From positions 62,001-126,000 of the forward strand of contig JAKQSI010000096.1 in assembly GCA_029570205.1 (NCBI GenBank): 64,000 bases of DNA, given 5' to 3'. How positions within the stretch are numbered: the stretch's first letter is position 1; each line of letters begins with the position of its first letter. Origin of the DNA: Candidatus Omnitrophota bacterium. GTDB taxonomy: Bacteria; Hinthialibacterota; Hinthialibacteria; Hinthialibacterales; JAKPRU01. The position numbers and the translations under genes were made by a program. This document shows, piece after piece, positions 45,901 through 53,791 of the stretch. The notes under the pieces are model-generated. The model searched no databases. It was given only the letters and a program-made list of their open reading frames with translations, and was not told the DNA's origin.

Positions 45901-47149
45901 TGTCCGGGTGAAGCGACGCAATCGGTTGCCAAGCGCTGCCGTTCCACTGCGCCAGACGGCCATGGTCATCCGTGGTCAGTGGCGGCATATCCGGATCGCT
46001 GCAAACCGTCAGCCCCGGCAGGGACACGCCATCCACAGTACGGCGCTGGATTACCCAGGAGGTCGGGGCAATTCGGTATGCTCCAGCCTCCGTCCCGATC
46101 CACACCGCCCCATCCGGAAAACAAGAAACCGCTTCCACGCGCGGGTTCGGGACCTTGTCATTCAGAGAGGGATTTCTCCACATCCCATCCCGCCGTACCC
46201 AAATCCCTTGTCGTGTCCCGACAAATAACTCTCCATCCGGTGTCTCGTCCACACAGACAGAACTCCCTCCCAGCTCGGGTTCCGTGGTCCACTTCTCTCC
46301 ATCGTATCGATACAGCGTGGCATCACCCGCCAGCCATACGGAACCATCCCGGCTCTCCAGGATGGAATAGTTCTTTCCACCCACTTCCTCTGCCCGCCAC
46401 CGGTGTTCCCAATAAGAGCCGGTATATACGAGAATCCCGGATTTATTAACACCTGCCCATACCTCTCCGTTCGACATTTCGACAAGATCGCGAACGCTGT
46501 TCCCTTCTGTCAGCGTCGGGTCCAGAACCACAGCCCAATCACCATTCGGCATAGTTATCTCCCCGGATGTGTCCCGATCGGGTGACGAAGCGCGAGGAGA
46601 GAATTGCAGGACTTCTCCACCTCCCGTTCCAAACCAGAATGTTCCGTTGCTGCGTCGGAGAATACAATAAATGGAGGCCGTTGCGTGGTTCGGAATGGCG
46701 GTGGGAATGTGTTGCCAACGGCCTTGCCCGTCCTGTCTCGGCAGATAAGCAATTCCGGCCATGGTCCCGGCCCAGATTCCCCGTTCGCCATCGGGCATCA
46801 GCGTCCGCACATAGTTGTGAGGCAATCCTTCTGTTTGCCGGAAGGTCCTCCAATTGGTTCCGTCGTATCGTGAGATCCCGCCTCCCCAAGTCGCAAACCA
46901 TACGGATTCGTCGTTCGTCCGGATAATATCCCGTACAATTTCCGCCCCCAGACCGTCGGAGACACCGAATCCCCTTATATTCGGCGCTTTTGCCGAACCC
47001 AGTATCGGCTGCATTGCATACAGCATCAGCAATCCGCAAAACACGTAAATGAGGCGCCGATATCCGACAAGTATTCCGGCGCTTGTCCGGCCTGGAAGCC
47101 GGTTTTCCGCATGGATCTGCTTGGCGCTGAATGCCGACTGCCGCATCAT
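42938..47149 (-). CDS. Hybrid propeller-type sensor histidine kinase (Reg_prop, Y_Y_Y, 3 PAS, HisKA_3)
   Basis: A 1403-residue membrane sensor. Order: N-terminal signal anchor (LIYVFCGLLMLYA), about 600 residues of two-component-regulator propeller repeats (for example VWFATWGGGISRYDGTNW and IWAGTMAGIAYL), a Y_Y_Y beta domain (VYSWRVVPLSE ... GEYRFEVRAADNDRNIDP), and a transmembrane helix (FYLPVAISLLFASVAVVFLY). Three PAS domains follow, then a HisKA_3 dimerisation helix with the phospho-acceptor His in RRISRDLHDNIAQDLTTV, and a HATPase domain (IEDNGKGFDV). The kinase type pairs with NarL/LuxR regulators, but none is adjacent. Such sensors often detect oligosaccharides outside the cell. The start at 47149 follows GGAG; the frame opens 43 codons earlier. 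Confidence 0.92.
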   Translation of the reverse strand: MMRQSAFSAKQIHAENRLPGRTSAGILVGYRRLIYVFCGLLMLYAMQPILGSAKAPNIRGFGVSDGLGAEIVRDIIRTNDESVWFATWGGGISRYDGTNWRTFRQTEGLPHNYVRTLMPDGERGIWAGTMAGIAYLPRQDGQGRWQHIPTAIPNHATASIYCILRRSNGTFWFGTGGGEVLQFSPRASSPDRDTSGEITMPNGDWAVVLDPTLTEGNSVRDLVEMSNGEVWAGVNKSGILVYTGSYWEHRWRAEEVGGKNYSILESRDGSVWLAGDATLYRYDGEKWTTEPELGGSSVCVDETPDGELFVGTRQGIWVRRDGMWRNPSLNDKVPNPRVEAVSCFPDGAVWIGTEAGAYRIAPTSWVIQRRTVDGVSLPGLTVCSDPDMPPLTTDDHGRLAQWNGSAWQPIASLHPDNKRGSGITRPCNGRIYVLFQDRIVEFSLDRQTVLRSIPIPEEIQGVNQLLQTKSGRLYLATQKGAYEYVGDQWELRPKGLSVPIEAARSMAEGPDGSVWVEFQNHVERWKEDKVLLSIQGEDLKVQHRISAIACEADGCIWFGTTGGGLFCWDGESLQRYTTREGMHSDLVERIFPASDGTIWAAGRATNLSSCRDGRWVNYTHEDGLEGQSIHGICESPKGTIWVALQNVGIACYRPTDDPPDTVIRESPRTIPAGDEGVFVFSAKDKWNLTLAEDLVYSWRVVPLSEENGNEIPWSPFDRATTAVTPSRSPGEYRFEVRAADNDRNIDPTPAQARFEILPPIWRTPAFYLPVAISLLFASVAVVFLYQKHCSLEASEKKYRDLVESLNDIIYTVDTRGNITYVSPAVKRMMGYDPDELVGRPIDPFFPPEDLERAKIALQDILCGRTVTGEYRFRTKSGEYLWIRASSRPHIDEKGQFIGSSGVVTDITARKLAEEALKRANDELERRVEERTNELVKSNIELKRSEREKAAVLDAAQDIITFVDTDLRIVLANRTAWEILGLQRNEMIGRHCYELWENASEPCTGCPVVDVLRTGKPCQVERTKEDDAIWLHRGYPVRDDLGIIIGVVEIAQDITEQKRSREALQESEETLRVMLNAFPEVACLLDIHGNILQGNQGLAGRFRADLRDLIGTNITDYLPTESAKSRMEQIRRAVRTREPVQFQDERDGRFFDNHLYPVLDEKAEVTRLALLALDITERKRSEESIRALTQELIKIQEDERRRISRDLHDNIAQDLTTVRIGIQMLDEQISTTDSRHSKQIQDLCNVLQNAILTVRDLCYNLRPAGLDQLGLSKTVLNYCEEFSEKTGIGVDFSCTGMENITLDFDTEINLYRLVQEALNNVKNHAEATRVTIRLTASGSTISLQIEDNGKGFDVQQRMNAAPAERRMGLRSMEERVSLLRGTFEVQSHIGAGTIIHIKVPYRER

Positions 47150-47688
47150 GGATGTCCGCTCCGGGTTTCGTCCGTATGCGTCGACAAAGACGCTTTTTTT
47201 TGCAATCCCACACCGGAGTTCCCGGAAATTAGCACATCTTCTATTCCGGCGCAAGCAGCAAATGGCTAGTGATTTCAATTACTTAGGACAGATTCAATAA
47301 GGCAGATTGCGTCTCTGAATCTCTCCTTGCGACCGCACAGATCGTTCGAAAGAGCCGTACCGACAAGGCAACGGTGGTGCGGATTCCCAATGTGATGACT
47401 CGTTTTCTAACCTCCCTGTAAATAAAGATTTATACCATTTCCATGCTCCGGGAAAGGGCTTGTTTTCTTGACGGTTTGGGATTTGTAGCTCAGAATGAGT
47501 GTTTGCAGCATCAACTTGGTCTCATATCGTTGCGGACGAGCCACCGGCAAGATGCCAGCGCCACCCGGAGTTTTTCTCGTCCCACCCTCTCCCGGAGGGG
47601 GAAGGAAAAGGTGGTCTCCGAGCTGTGAACTGTCCGTAAAGGCATTTGAGTCACCCAGCAACAGATCCTTTTGAGAAAGCACGAATAG
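47150..47688. other. Divergent intergenic region between the sensor kinase and accB
   Basis: This gap of about 540 bases carries no convincing gene. It holds one dispersed repeat (47541-47568) and a pyrimidine-rich stretch. Promoters for both flanking genes should lie here, but I cannot place them with confidence. Confidence 0.4.
47541..47568. repeat. Dispersed GC-rich repeat (CATCTTGCCGG family), copy 3, inverted
   Basis: CCACCGGCAAGATGCCAGCG followed by CCACCCGG is the reverse complement of the copy at 8948-8976 with one substitution. It is intergenic, upstream of accB. Confidence 0.55.
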
Positions 47689-48150
47689 ATGGATCTCGAT
47701 CTGATACGCCAGATAATAGCTCTCGTGGAGAAGGCGGAAATATCCGAACTGGAGTTGGAGGAAGAGGATCTTCGGGTGGTGGTGAAGAAGTATGCTGCCC
47801 CAGTAACGATATCCTCGCTTCCTCTGCAAGGATATGCGCCACCGCCGCCTGTGCCCGTGCCGGCTGAAGCGAAATCAACCTCCGAGCCGGAGAGCAAGCC
47901 GCTCGACGATGTGAATGTCATCAGGTCACCCATGGTGGGGACGTTTTATCGTGCTCCCTCCCCGGATGCGGAACCGTTTGTGGAGGTGGGAAGCGATGTG
48001 CGGGAAGACACGGTGGTGTGCATTCTGGAAGCGATGAAAGTGATGAACGAGTTGAAAGCAGGATATCGTGGAAAAGTGGCGGCTATACTGGTGGAAAACG
48101 GTCAACCGGTGGAATACAACCAGCCGTTATTCCATATTCGAAAGAGTTGA
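47689..48150 (+). CDS. accB: Biotin carboxyl carrier protein of acetyl-CoA carboxylase
   Basis: AccB carries the biotin that shuttles CO2 in the first step of fatty-acid synthesis. The 153-residue protein has the N-terminal helix (LDLIRQIIALVEKAEISELELEEEDLRVVV-type), a Pro/Ala-rich linker (YAPPPPVPVPAEA) and a biotinyl domain with IRSPMVGTFYRAPSPDAEPFV. The biotinylation motif is EAMKVMNE, with K the modified residue. accC follows after 42 bases, the usual operon. Confidence 0.96.
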   Translation: MDLDLIRQIIALVEKAEISELELEEEDLRVVVKKYAAPVTISSLPLQGYAPPPPVPVPAEAKSTSEPESKPLDDVNVIRSPMVGTFYRAPSPDAEPFVEVGSDVREDTVVCILEAMKVMNELKAGYRGKVAAILVENGQPVEYNQPLFHIRKS

Positions 48151-48192
48151 CAAATCCGGCCCCCGGTATGGGTGTGCCGTCCGGGATCATCC

Positions 48193-49599
48193 ATGTTTAC
48201 CAAGATTCTGATTGCCAATCGGGGCGAAATTGCCTTACGGATTATCCGTGCCTGTCGAGAGATGGATATCCGCACGGTGGCGGTGTACTCGGAAGCGGAT
48301 GGAGACAGCCTTCATGTGCAGTTTGCCGATGAGGCGGTGTGTATCGGTGCCGCGCCGCCGCGAGAAAGTTATCTGAACGTGCCTCGGATCATCAGCGCGG
48401 CCGAGATTACGGATGCGGATGCGATTCATCCGGGATACGGTTTTTTGTCGGAGATTCCCCATTTTGCGGAGATCTGTACCTCTTGCAATATCACGTTTAT
48501 CGGGCCGCCGGCGGATGTGATTGCGCGAAGCGGAGACAAGTCGAAAGCGCGGGAAATCATGAAGAAACATGGCGTACCGATCATTCCCGGCTCCGATGGA
48601 ATTGTGGCCAATCCGGATGAGGCGGTGGAGTTGGCTCACCAGATCGGATACCCGGTGATCTTGAAAGCGGCGGCGGGGGGGGGCGGGCGAGGAATGCGTG
48701 TGGCGCATACGGATATCAGTCTGAGAAAGTCGTTTGGAACGGCGCAGTCGGAGGCGGAACGCGCATTCGGAAATCCATATCTTTATTTGGAAAAATACAT
48801 TCAACGTCCCCGCCATGTTGAATTTCAGATTCTGGCGGACCATTACGGGAATATGGTTCACTTGGGGGAGCGCGAATGCTCGTTTCAGCGTCGGCATCAG
48901 AAAATGCTGGAGGAAGCGCCATCGGCCGCGGTCAGCCCGGAGTTGAGGGAGAAGATGGGGGAATCGGCTATTCAGGCGGCCAAAGCATTTGAATACCGGA
49001 ATGCGGGGACCATCGAGTTTCTGTTGGACGAGAACGGGAACTACTACTTCATTGAAATCAATACGCGGATTCAGGTGGAACATCCGGTCACGGAGGCGAT
49101 TACGAGCCTTGACCTGGTGAAAGAGCAGATTGCGATTGCGGCCGGTGAGCGTTTGCAGTTCAAGCAGCAAGACATTATTGTCCGGGGCCATGCCATCGAA
49201 TGCCGAATCAACGCAGAGGACCCGTCGCAGAATTTTATGCCGAGTTGCGGGAAGATTACTGCGTTGCACCTTCCGGGCGGTCCGGGGATTCGGATCGATA
49301 CGCACATTTACACGGAATACGTTATTCCCCAGAACTATGATTCTATGCTGGCGAAGGTGATTGCATGGGGTCGCACCCGTGAGGAGGCGACGGCGCGGAT
49401 GCGGCGGGCGCTTCACGAAATGGTGATCGAAGGGGTTTCCAGCACGATTCCGTTTCAGGAGATTATTCTCAACAGTCGCCAATTTCGGTCGGGGAAGTTC
49501 AACACGGCCACAGTGGAGCAGTTGCTGGAAACGGCGTATCCTGATACAGGGCGTCAGGGAGGACTGCCGCTGGTAGAAATGGGCGGAGCGGTGGTATGA
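48193..49599 (+). CDS. accC: Biotin carboxylase subunit of acetyl-CoA carboxylase
   Basis: AccC carboxylates biotin on AccB using ATP and bicarbonate. The 468-residue ATP-grasp enzyme starts [20 protein letters not shown], has [10 protein letters not shown], the Gly-rich loop [22 protein letters not shown] and [14 protein letters not shown]. The ATG at 48193 is preferred; a GTG seven codons upstream is possible. The C-terminal tail is slightly long. The carboxyltransferase genes accA and accD are not in the window. Confidence 0.96.
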   Translation: MFTKILIANRGEIALRIIRACREMDIRTVAVYSEADGDSLHVQFADEAVCIGAAPPRESYLNVPRIISAAEITDADAIHPGYGFLSEIPHFAEICTSCNITFIGPPADVIARSGDKSKAREIMKKHGVPIIPGSDGIVANPDEAVELAHQIGYPVILKAAAGGGGRGMRVAHTDISLRKSFGTAQSEAERAFGNPYLYLEKYIQRPRHVEFQILADHYGNMVHLGERECSFQRRHQKMLEEAPSAAVSPELREKMGESAIQAAKAFEYRNAGTIEFLLDENGNYYFIEINTRIQVEHPVTEAITSLDLVKEQIAIAAGERLQFKQQDIIVRGHAIECRINAEDPSQNFMPSCGKITALHLPGGPGIRIDTHIYTEYVIPQNYDSMLAKVIAWGRTREEATARMRRALHEMVIEGVSSTIPFQEIILNSRQFRSGKFNTATVEQLLETAYPDTGRQGGLPLVEMGGAVV

Positions 49600-49606
49600 T
49601 GGTTTA

Positions 49607-49648
49607 GTTGAACCTACTCCGCGTCTGCCCCAATCTTTGGGGGAGAGG
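49607..49648 (-). repeat. Dispersed hairpin repeat, copy C
   Basis: CCCCAA-TCT-TTGGGG hairpin between accC and the Asp23 gene. Read on the minus strand it aligns with the CCCCCGAAGATCGGGG family (copies at 16367, 16481 and 56548), including the trailing GGTT. Confidence 0.5.
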
Positions 49649-49706
49649 GTTTGCGACAGTTTCGCGATCTTTGACTTAACGACATGGCGATCTATGGAGG
49701 CTGAAA

Positions 49707-50123
49707 GTGAACGGATATTACATGACGGAAAACGGGCGGGTGAGTATCGCCCCAAACATTCTCAAATCCTTTGTGATAAAGGAACTGGAGGGATCCTCCT
49801 GTTTTCGGCTTTGCGCAACACGCGGCGAAGGGCTGGGAGAGTATTTCGGCAAGCGGAGTCTCGATAACAGTATCCGGGTGTCGTTTACGGACAGCGGTCG
49901 GGCGAACATCAGCCTGAATCTTCAGGTGCTGTTTGGGACCCGCATCCGTTTGAAGGCGCGTGAGTTACAGGGTCGGATTGCACGAGCCATCGCACTCGGC
50001 ACAGGTTTGGATGTGGAAGATGTGTCGATTACTGTGGATCGGGTATATTGCGAGCCGGAAATCCTGGACAATCTTGTATCAGAGCCGACCCAGTCCAGCA
50101 ACATTGATCTCGACGAAGGGTAA
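49707..50123 (+). CDS. Asp23/Gls24 family envelope stress protein
   Basis: A 138-residue protein of the Asp23/Gls24 (DUF322) family. Typical features are GRVSIAPNILKSFVIKELEG, the central strand-rich LQVLFGTRIRLKARELQGRIARAI and the closing DVEDVSITVDRVY. The GTG start follows GGAGG at 6 bases. In Firmicutes, Asp23 is recruited to the membrane by AmaP; an AmaP-like gene follows here, so the same pairing is likely. Linkage to accBC is also known in other bacteria. Confidence 0.85.
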   Translation: MNGYYMTENGRVSIAPNILKSFVIKELEGSSCFRLCATRGEGLGEYFGKRSLDNSIRVSFTDSGRANISLNLQVLFGTRIRLKARELQGRIARAIALGTGLDVEDVSITVDRVYCEPEILDNLVSEPTQSSNIDLDEG

Positions 50124-50208
50124 GGCAAAGCGTGTCCATCGAACGGAATCGGGAGTGACCGTACGGAATTGACTTTATCGCCCCCGAGCGGGGGAAAGGA
50201 GGTGCCCG

Positions 50209-50820
50209 GTGACATTCTATCGCAGGTTATCCCTCATCATTGCATTTTTGCTTCTATTGGGTGCGGCAGTGGGATTGGCGTATGTGTATTTTGCCGGGGA
50301 GCCGCTCTTGATGAACGCGGCCCGGTGGATAACAGATTGGTTGTTGAATTCGAACTTTTCGTGGGTGATTGTGTTGATCCTGGTGCTGCTTCTTGTGAAT
50401 CTCGCTTTTTCGGTTCTGGCGGCGGCCTTCGAGTTCACGCCCGGATTCAGCCGTCATTTGACCATCGATGGAGAGGGCGGGCAGATCTCGGTGGCATTGG
50501 ACGCTGTGGAGGAGTTCCTTCGTCGGAAAGGGTGTGAGGTAAGCGGGGTGCAGGAATTGCAGGTGAACGCGGAAGTGTGCAGCGGGTTGCTTGCTGTCTA
50601 TTGCAGGCTTTCGTTGATCCTCGACCGGGACATCCCCACATTCGCCAAAGAATTTCAGGGACTCTTACGAAATGAGATTACGCGAACGCTGGGCGCTCAG
50701 GACATCAAAGAGATTCGGGTGATTATTTACAAGATGGTGACGGACGATTCCGGGTTACGTCCTTCCTCTGCAGATGCGAAGATCAAGACGGAAGAACCGG
50801 GGGAGTTAGACCGGCGATGA
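50209..50820 (+). CDS. AmaP-like membrane anchor for the Asp23 family protein
   Basis: A 203-residue protein with two transmembrane helices (LIIAFLLLLGAAVGLAYVYF, and WVIVLILVLLLVNLAFSVLAAAF) followed by a cytoplasmic domain (ISVALDAVEEFLRRKG ... LLRNEITRTLGAQDIKEIRVIIYKM). This is the arrangement of alkaline-shock membrane anchor proteins. The GTG follows AGGAGG at 6 bases. A hairpin CCCCCGAGCGGGGG lies just before the ribosome site and might tune translation. The stop codon lies inside a terminator stem. Confidence 0.8.
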   Translation: MTFYRRLSLIIAFLLLLGAAVGLAYVYFAGEPLLMNAARWITDWLLNSNFSWVIVLILVLLLVNLAFSVLAAAFEFTPGFSRHLTIDGEGGQISVALDAVEEFLRRKGCEVSGVQELQVNAEVCSGLLAVYCRLSLILDRDIPTFAKEFQGLLRNEITRTLGAQDIKEIRVIIYKMVTDDSGLRPSSADAKIKTEEPGELDRR

Positions 50821-50836
50821 ATCGCCGGTCTATTTT
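50808..50836 (+). terminator. Terminator hairpin overlapping the AmaP-like stop codon
   Basis: A perfect 11-bp stem AGACCGGCGAT / ATCGCCGGTCT with a 2-base loop is followed by ATTTTC. The TGA stop is in the loop, so ribosomes completing the gene would disrupt the stem. The same CGGCGAT...ATCGCCG motif recurs in the repeat array downstream. Confidence 0.65.
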
Positions 50837-50895
50837 CATTCAGCCGTTCGGGCGCACCGACCGGAATATCCGTTGTCTCGAACGGGACATTGGAT

Positions 50896-51218
50896 AATAG
50901 CCCGCCGTTTCAACAGGGCGCAATTCATTCCCGTTCAAATGACTCTTCGGTCGACGCAGGCCATTCACGAATCCGTCCGGGTTCGACAATCCAAAATCGT
51001 ACCCACCGTTGAAACGGTGGGCTATTGTCGTCCGTCCTTTGGACGGATTGATGATAGCCCGACGATTTATCGCCGGGCATTTTATCACCCGGCATTTTAT
51101 CCCTGCCCGCCATCATGCCCACCGTCGGGCACACCATCGTGCCCCGTTGAAACGGTGGGCTATTGTCGTCCGTCCTTTGGACTTCGGACGGCAATAGACC
51201 GACGATTTATCGCCGGGT
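50896..51218. repeat. Array of palindromic repeat units
   Basis: Two copies of a unit of about 75 bases lie at 51002-51077 and 51143-51217. Each contains CCGTTGAAACGGTGGGCTAT, then GTCGTCCGTCCTTTGGAC and then CGACGATTTATCGCCGGG. A degenerate partial copy (TAGCCCGCCGTTTCAAC) is at 50896. Each sub-block is itself a palindrome. There are no spacers of constant length, so this is not a CRISPR array. It may be a structured RNA, a REP-type cluster or a small non-autonomous element. Confidence 0.6.
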
Positions 51219-51262
51219 CCCCTTAAAGGTAATATTTTTTTCAGAAAAAACACAAAATGGGC

Positions 51263-51289
51263 TTGACATGAATACGACGAATGTAGGAT
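51263..51289 (+). promoter_or_regulatory. Possible sigma-70 promoter
   Basis: TTGACA (51263-51268) and TAGGAT (51284-51289) are separated by 15 bases. It lies just after the repeat array and faces the unassigned stretch and the YidR-like gene. Confidence 0.35.
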
Positions 51290-51316
51290 CATACGGCTCG
51301 TGCAAGCCAAATACCG

Positions 51317-51728
51317 GTGAACCGGCGTCACGGTCCCGGCAAGGATGGAGTGCTGGAGGCGATTCAGGAACACGCGGATCGCTGGGAAACACTCCTCCGG
51401 AAAATGGCCGATTCGGCCGGAGGAATGTGGTATGAGCAAGGACCGCGGACAGCAGGCTATGCCCGGGAATTTGCCCATGTTCCACAGCAATGTCGGCCGC
51501 TTGACAAACCTGCACCCATATTTGGGGCGCTCATCCCAACACCCGAAAGCAGCGGTTCAGAACAACGGGTATTACACACTGCACATCTCCGAGACGAGGT
51601 CGGCGCTTGCCAGTCGGAAATCCCCTGAACGACCCAAAAGTCAAGGAAGAGACCCTCCTCCGGTTTCCGGAACTTGCCGGAACCGCTCTGGCTCGTTCTC
51701 GGGTACCCCATTCGTTGTGTGCAGATAA
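51317..51728 (+). other. Unassigned stretch with possible small or degraded coding regions
   Basis: Two overlapping short frames show some coding character. The first (GTG at 51317) contains GVLEAIQEHADRWETLLRKM, which reads like a helix. The second (ATG at 51432, MSKDRGQQAMPGNLPMFHSN) follows GGAGGA at 7 bases and runs 98 codons to 51728. Neither resembles a known family and their ends look random. They could be small genes, decayed genes or chance. Confidence 0.25.
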
Positions 51729-51798
51729 TCCGCGGGAATAAACTTTCGGCGGAAACAATCTTTTGGTGAGTATCAAATCAACCGTAAGGAGAAAAATC

Positions 51799-53193
51799 AT
51801 GAGAAGGTTTACTCTGACTTGTTTCGTCGCTCTTTTCTTTGTTACGCTGGTCGTGCCGGCCGCCTTTTCTGACTATGTGGAGAGGCAACTCACTTTCGGC
51901 ACCGATGTGAATCACTCGCTCGACAATAACCTCAACTGGTCTCCCGACTGTCAGTGGATTGCATACGACACGAGGGCGTTCGAGGGTGGAATCAACAACA
52001 CGTTGACTTTGGAGAAAGTGAATATCAACACGAGAGACATCATCGTCATATACAAAGCGCCGAATGCTCTTCCTCTTGACAAATTCGGCCCGGGTACTGC
52101 GGCGGTGAGTTTCTTCCCATTCGAAGATAAAGTGATTGCCATTCGTGGCATCAACGGTGTACAGTATGCAGGGACAGCCCGCTTTGGCGCAATGATCAGC
52201 CCCACGGACGGCAGTGTAGGCCCGGAGGGATATATCATCGCTGATGCCCGCGATGTAACCCCGCCCTTTACGCCCGGTGCGCTTCGCGGTGGAACACACC
52301 GCCACGAGCCTACCGGAGACGGGAAGTTTGTCGGCTTTACCTATAATGATCAGGTCATGGCCGGTCTGAGCAAGGACCTCCGAACAATCGGGATGACCAA
52401 ACTGGGTATTCCAGTCAAAGTGGATACCGCACTTGGAAATCAGAACGGCGTGGGCTTCACAGTCCTGATCGTGAAAGTTAAACCCAAGGACGAGATCACT
52501 CCGGGAAGCGATGACATCTACCAAGGTTCCGAGGATTCCTGGGTTGGTGAGCGTGGCTATAAGAAGGCGGATGGCACCTGGCAGCGCGCGCGTGCCTTTA
52601 TCGGAAAAACGCTCTCAAGCGCAGGGACGGAACTCACCGAGGTCTTTATTGCTGATGTCCCCGAGGACATTACGGTCGCCGGTCCGGACGGGCCTCTGCA
52701 GGGAACCGAGACAACCTTCCCAATGCCACCGGCGGGCACGGTACAGCGGCGATTGACCCACAGTACCACAGGCTGTGGCGGGATTATCCGCTGCAGCCTG
52801 GATGGGTCCCGGATTGCATTCACGCGGGACAACCAGATTTGGTTGGTCTCCCCCCTGGGTGGCGAGCCGACCCAAGCTACCTCGATCCCGACCGGAGCCG
52901 CCAGACCATGGTGGGATCCATCCGGAAACTACCTCTATTGTGTCTCGGATAACTCGCTCTGGATGACAAATGTGAAGGTGGGCGACCCCAACTTCGGGCA
53001 GTCCGTAAGACTGACAGACCCGAATCTCTACCCCAACAATGCACCTGACGCCACTTGCGTCTCCCCTGACGGCAATTGGGTTGCCTTCAACCGGCAATTT
53101 GACCGTGGAGACGGTGTGAAGGTCAAGCAGATCTTTATTACACCCGGCGCCCGCCAGTTGTCGGAAGTGGTAGACTGGAGCCAGCTCAAGTAA
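51799..53193 (+). CDS. Exported YidR-like (DUF3748) beta-propeller protein
   Basis: A 464-residue protein with a signal peptide (RRFTLTCFVALFFVTLVVPAAFS). The ATG at 51799 follows AAGGAG at 7 bases. TolB/WD40-like propeller blades are visible, such as LNWSPDCQWIAYDTR, IRCSLDGSRIAFTRDNQIWLV and CVSPDGNWVAFNRQFD. The overall pattern, including HRHEPTGDGKFVGFTYND, matches the DUF3748 family of E. coli YidR, whose function is unknown. It stands alone and is followed by a strong terminator. Confidence 0.82.
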   Translation: MRRFTLTCFVALFFVTLVVPAAFSDYVERQLTFGTDVNHSLDNNLNWSPDCQWIAYDTRAFEGGINNTLTLEKVNINTRDIIVIYKAPNALPLDKFGPGTAAVSFFPFEDKVIAIRGINGVQYAGTARFGAMISPTDGSVGPEGYIIADARDVTPPFTPGALRGGTHRHEPTGDGKFVGFTYNDQVMAGLSKDLRTIGMTKLGIPVKVDTALGNQNGVGFTVLIVKVKPKDEITPGSDDIYQGSEDSWVGERGYKKADGTWQRARAFIGKTLSSAGTELTEVFIADVPEDITVAGPDGPLQGTETTFPMPPAGTVQRRLTHSTTGCGGIIRCSLDGSRIAFTRDNQIWLVSPLGGEPTQATSIPTGAARPWWDPSGNYLYCVSDNSLWMTNVKVGDPNFGQSVRLTDPNLYPNNAPDATCVSPDGNWVAFNRQFDRGDGVKVKQIFITPGARQLSEVVDWSQLK

Positions 53194-53224
53194 GCGTATT
53201 CGCGCAAAATCTCGCTTGTCAACG

Positions 53225-53268
53225 GGGGAGTGAGTCCCGGTAACGGCTCACTCCCCTTTCGTTTTTTC
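53225..53268 (+). terminator. Rho-independent terminator after the YidR-like gene
   Basis: A 10-bp stem GGGGAGTGAG / CTCACTCCCC with a 12-base loop is followed by TTTCGTTTTTT. It lies about 30 bases after the stop codon. Confidence 0.8.
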
Positions 53269-53313
53269 CCCCTTCACATAAACGAAAGGGAACTTTCCTT
53301 ATCCGACTGACGG

Positions 53314-53648
53314 TCAGTAGAAGGGAGTGGGGCGCCTGCCGAATCCGGGAAGCAACACAAAGGGGCGGAGCAGATTCAGATTCGCATACGCGCCAGCAAA
53401 AAGAGCCTGATACGGACAACCGCTCGCCATCGACACCACGATCCTTCGCACCGTCACGCGAATCCGAGCCCCCAGTTTGAACAATTTGAGTCGAATCGTC
53501 TGGCACACTGCGCCGTACACCCGCGCCGCTTTCTGTGTCCGCGCATACTGTTTCCTCGCCTTTCCTCCACTTCCCGCAACAGCAGCCTGCCTGCATCCGA
53601 CGTGATCGTTCCTCCGTCAAACGAGGCCGGCACTTCCCGCTTCTCCAA
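53314..53648 (-). pseudogene. IS1380-family transposase remnant
   Basis: Two frames on the minus strand give the two ends of an IS1380-type DDE transposase. The N-terminal piece has FDGGTITSDAGRLLLREVEE. The C-terminal piece, in another frame, has RLKLFKLGARIRVTVRRIVV and SMASGCPYQALF. The roughly 350 middle residues, including most of the catalytic region, are missing. Fewer than 110 codons remain of a protein usually about 450 residues long, so the element cannot move itself. Confidence 0.7.
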
Positions 53649-53690
53649 CGGTTAAAAATCGAATAACGTTCCTGTACACTCTGTTTTCAT

Positions 53691-53757
53691 AAGGTCACCT
53701 TCCTGGCATACGATAGGTTCTTACCGCAACTCTATTTATGCCATAAAAGGTGACCTT
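53691..53757. repeat. Inverted repeat beside the transposase remnant
   Basis: AAGGTCACCTTCCTGGCAT (53691-53709) and ATGCCATAAAAGGTGACCTT (53738-53757) are imperfect inverted copies around a 28-base loop. They lie about 40 bases upstream of the transposase start, so this is likely part of the insertion sequence end or a MITE derived from it. Confidence 0.55.
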
Positions 53758-53791
53758 TAAAAATGGCTACCGTGAGAAATCCGGGCTAATC

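Noticed and set aside
48235-49755. 506-codon open frame on the minus strand
   Set aside because: It is antisense to accC, an unmistakable biotin carboxylase, and is rich in Arg/His as typical of shadow frames.
51290-51400. c-di-GMP (GEMM) riboswitch-like segment
   Set aside because: A hairpin CCGGTGAACCGG and some A-rich linkers are present, but the conserved GEMM core sequences do not match.
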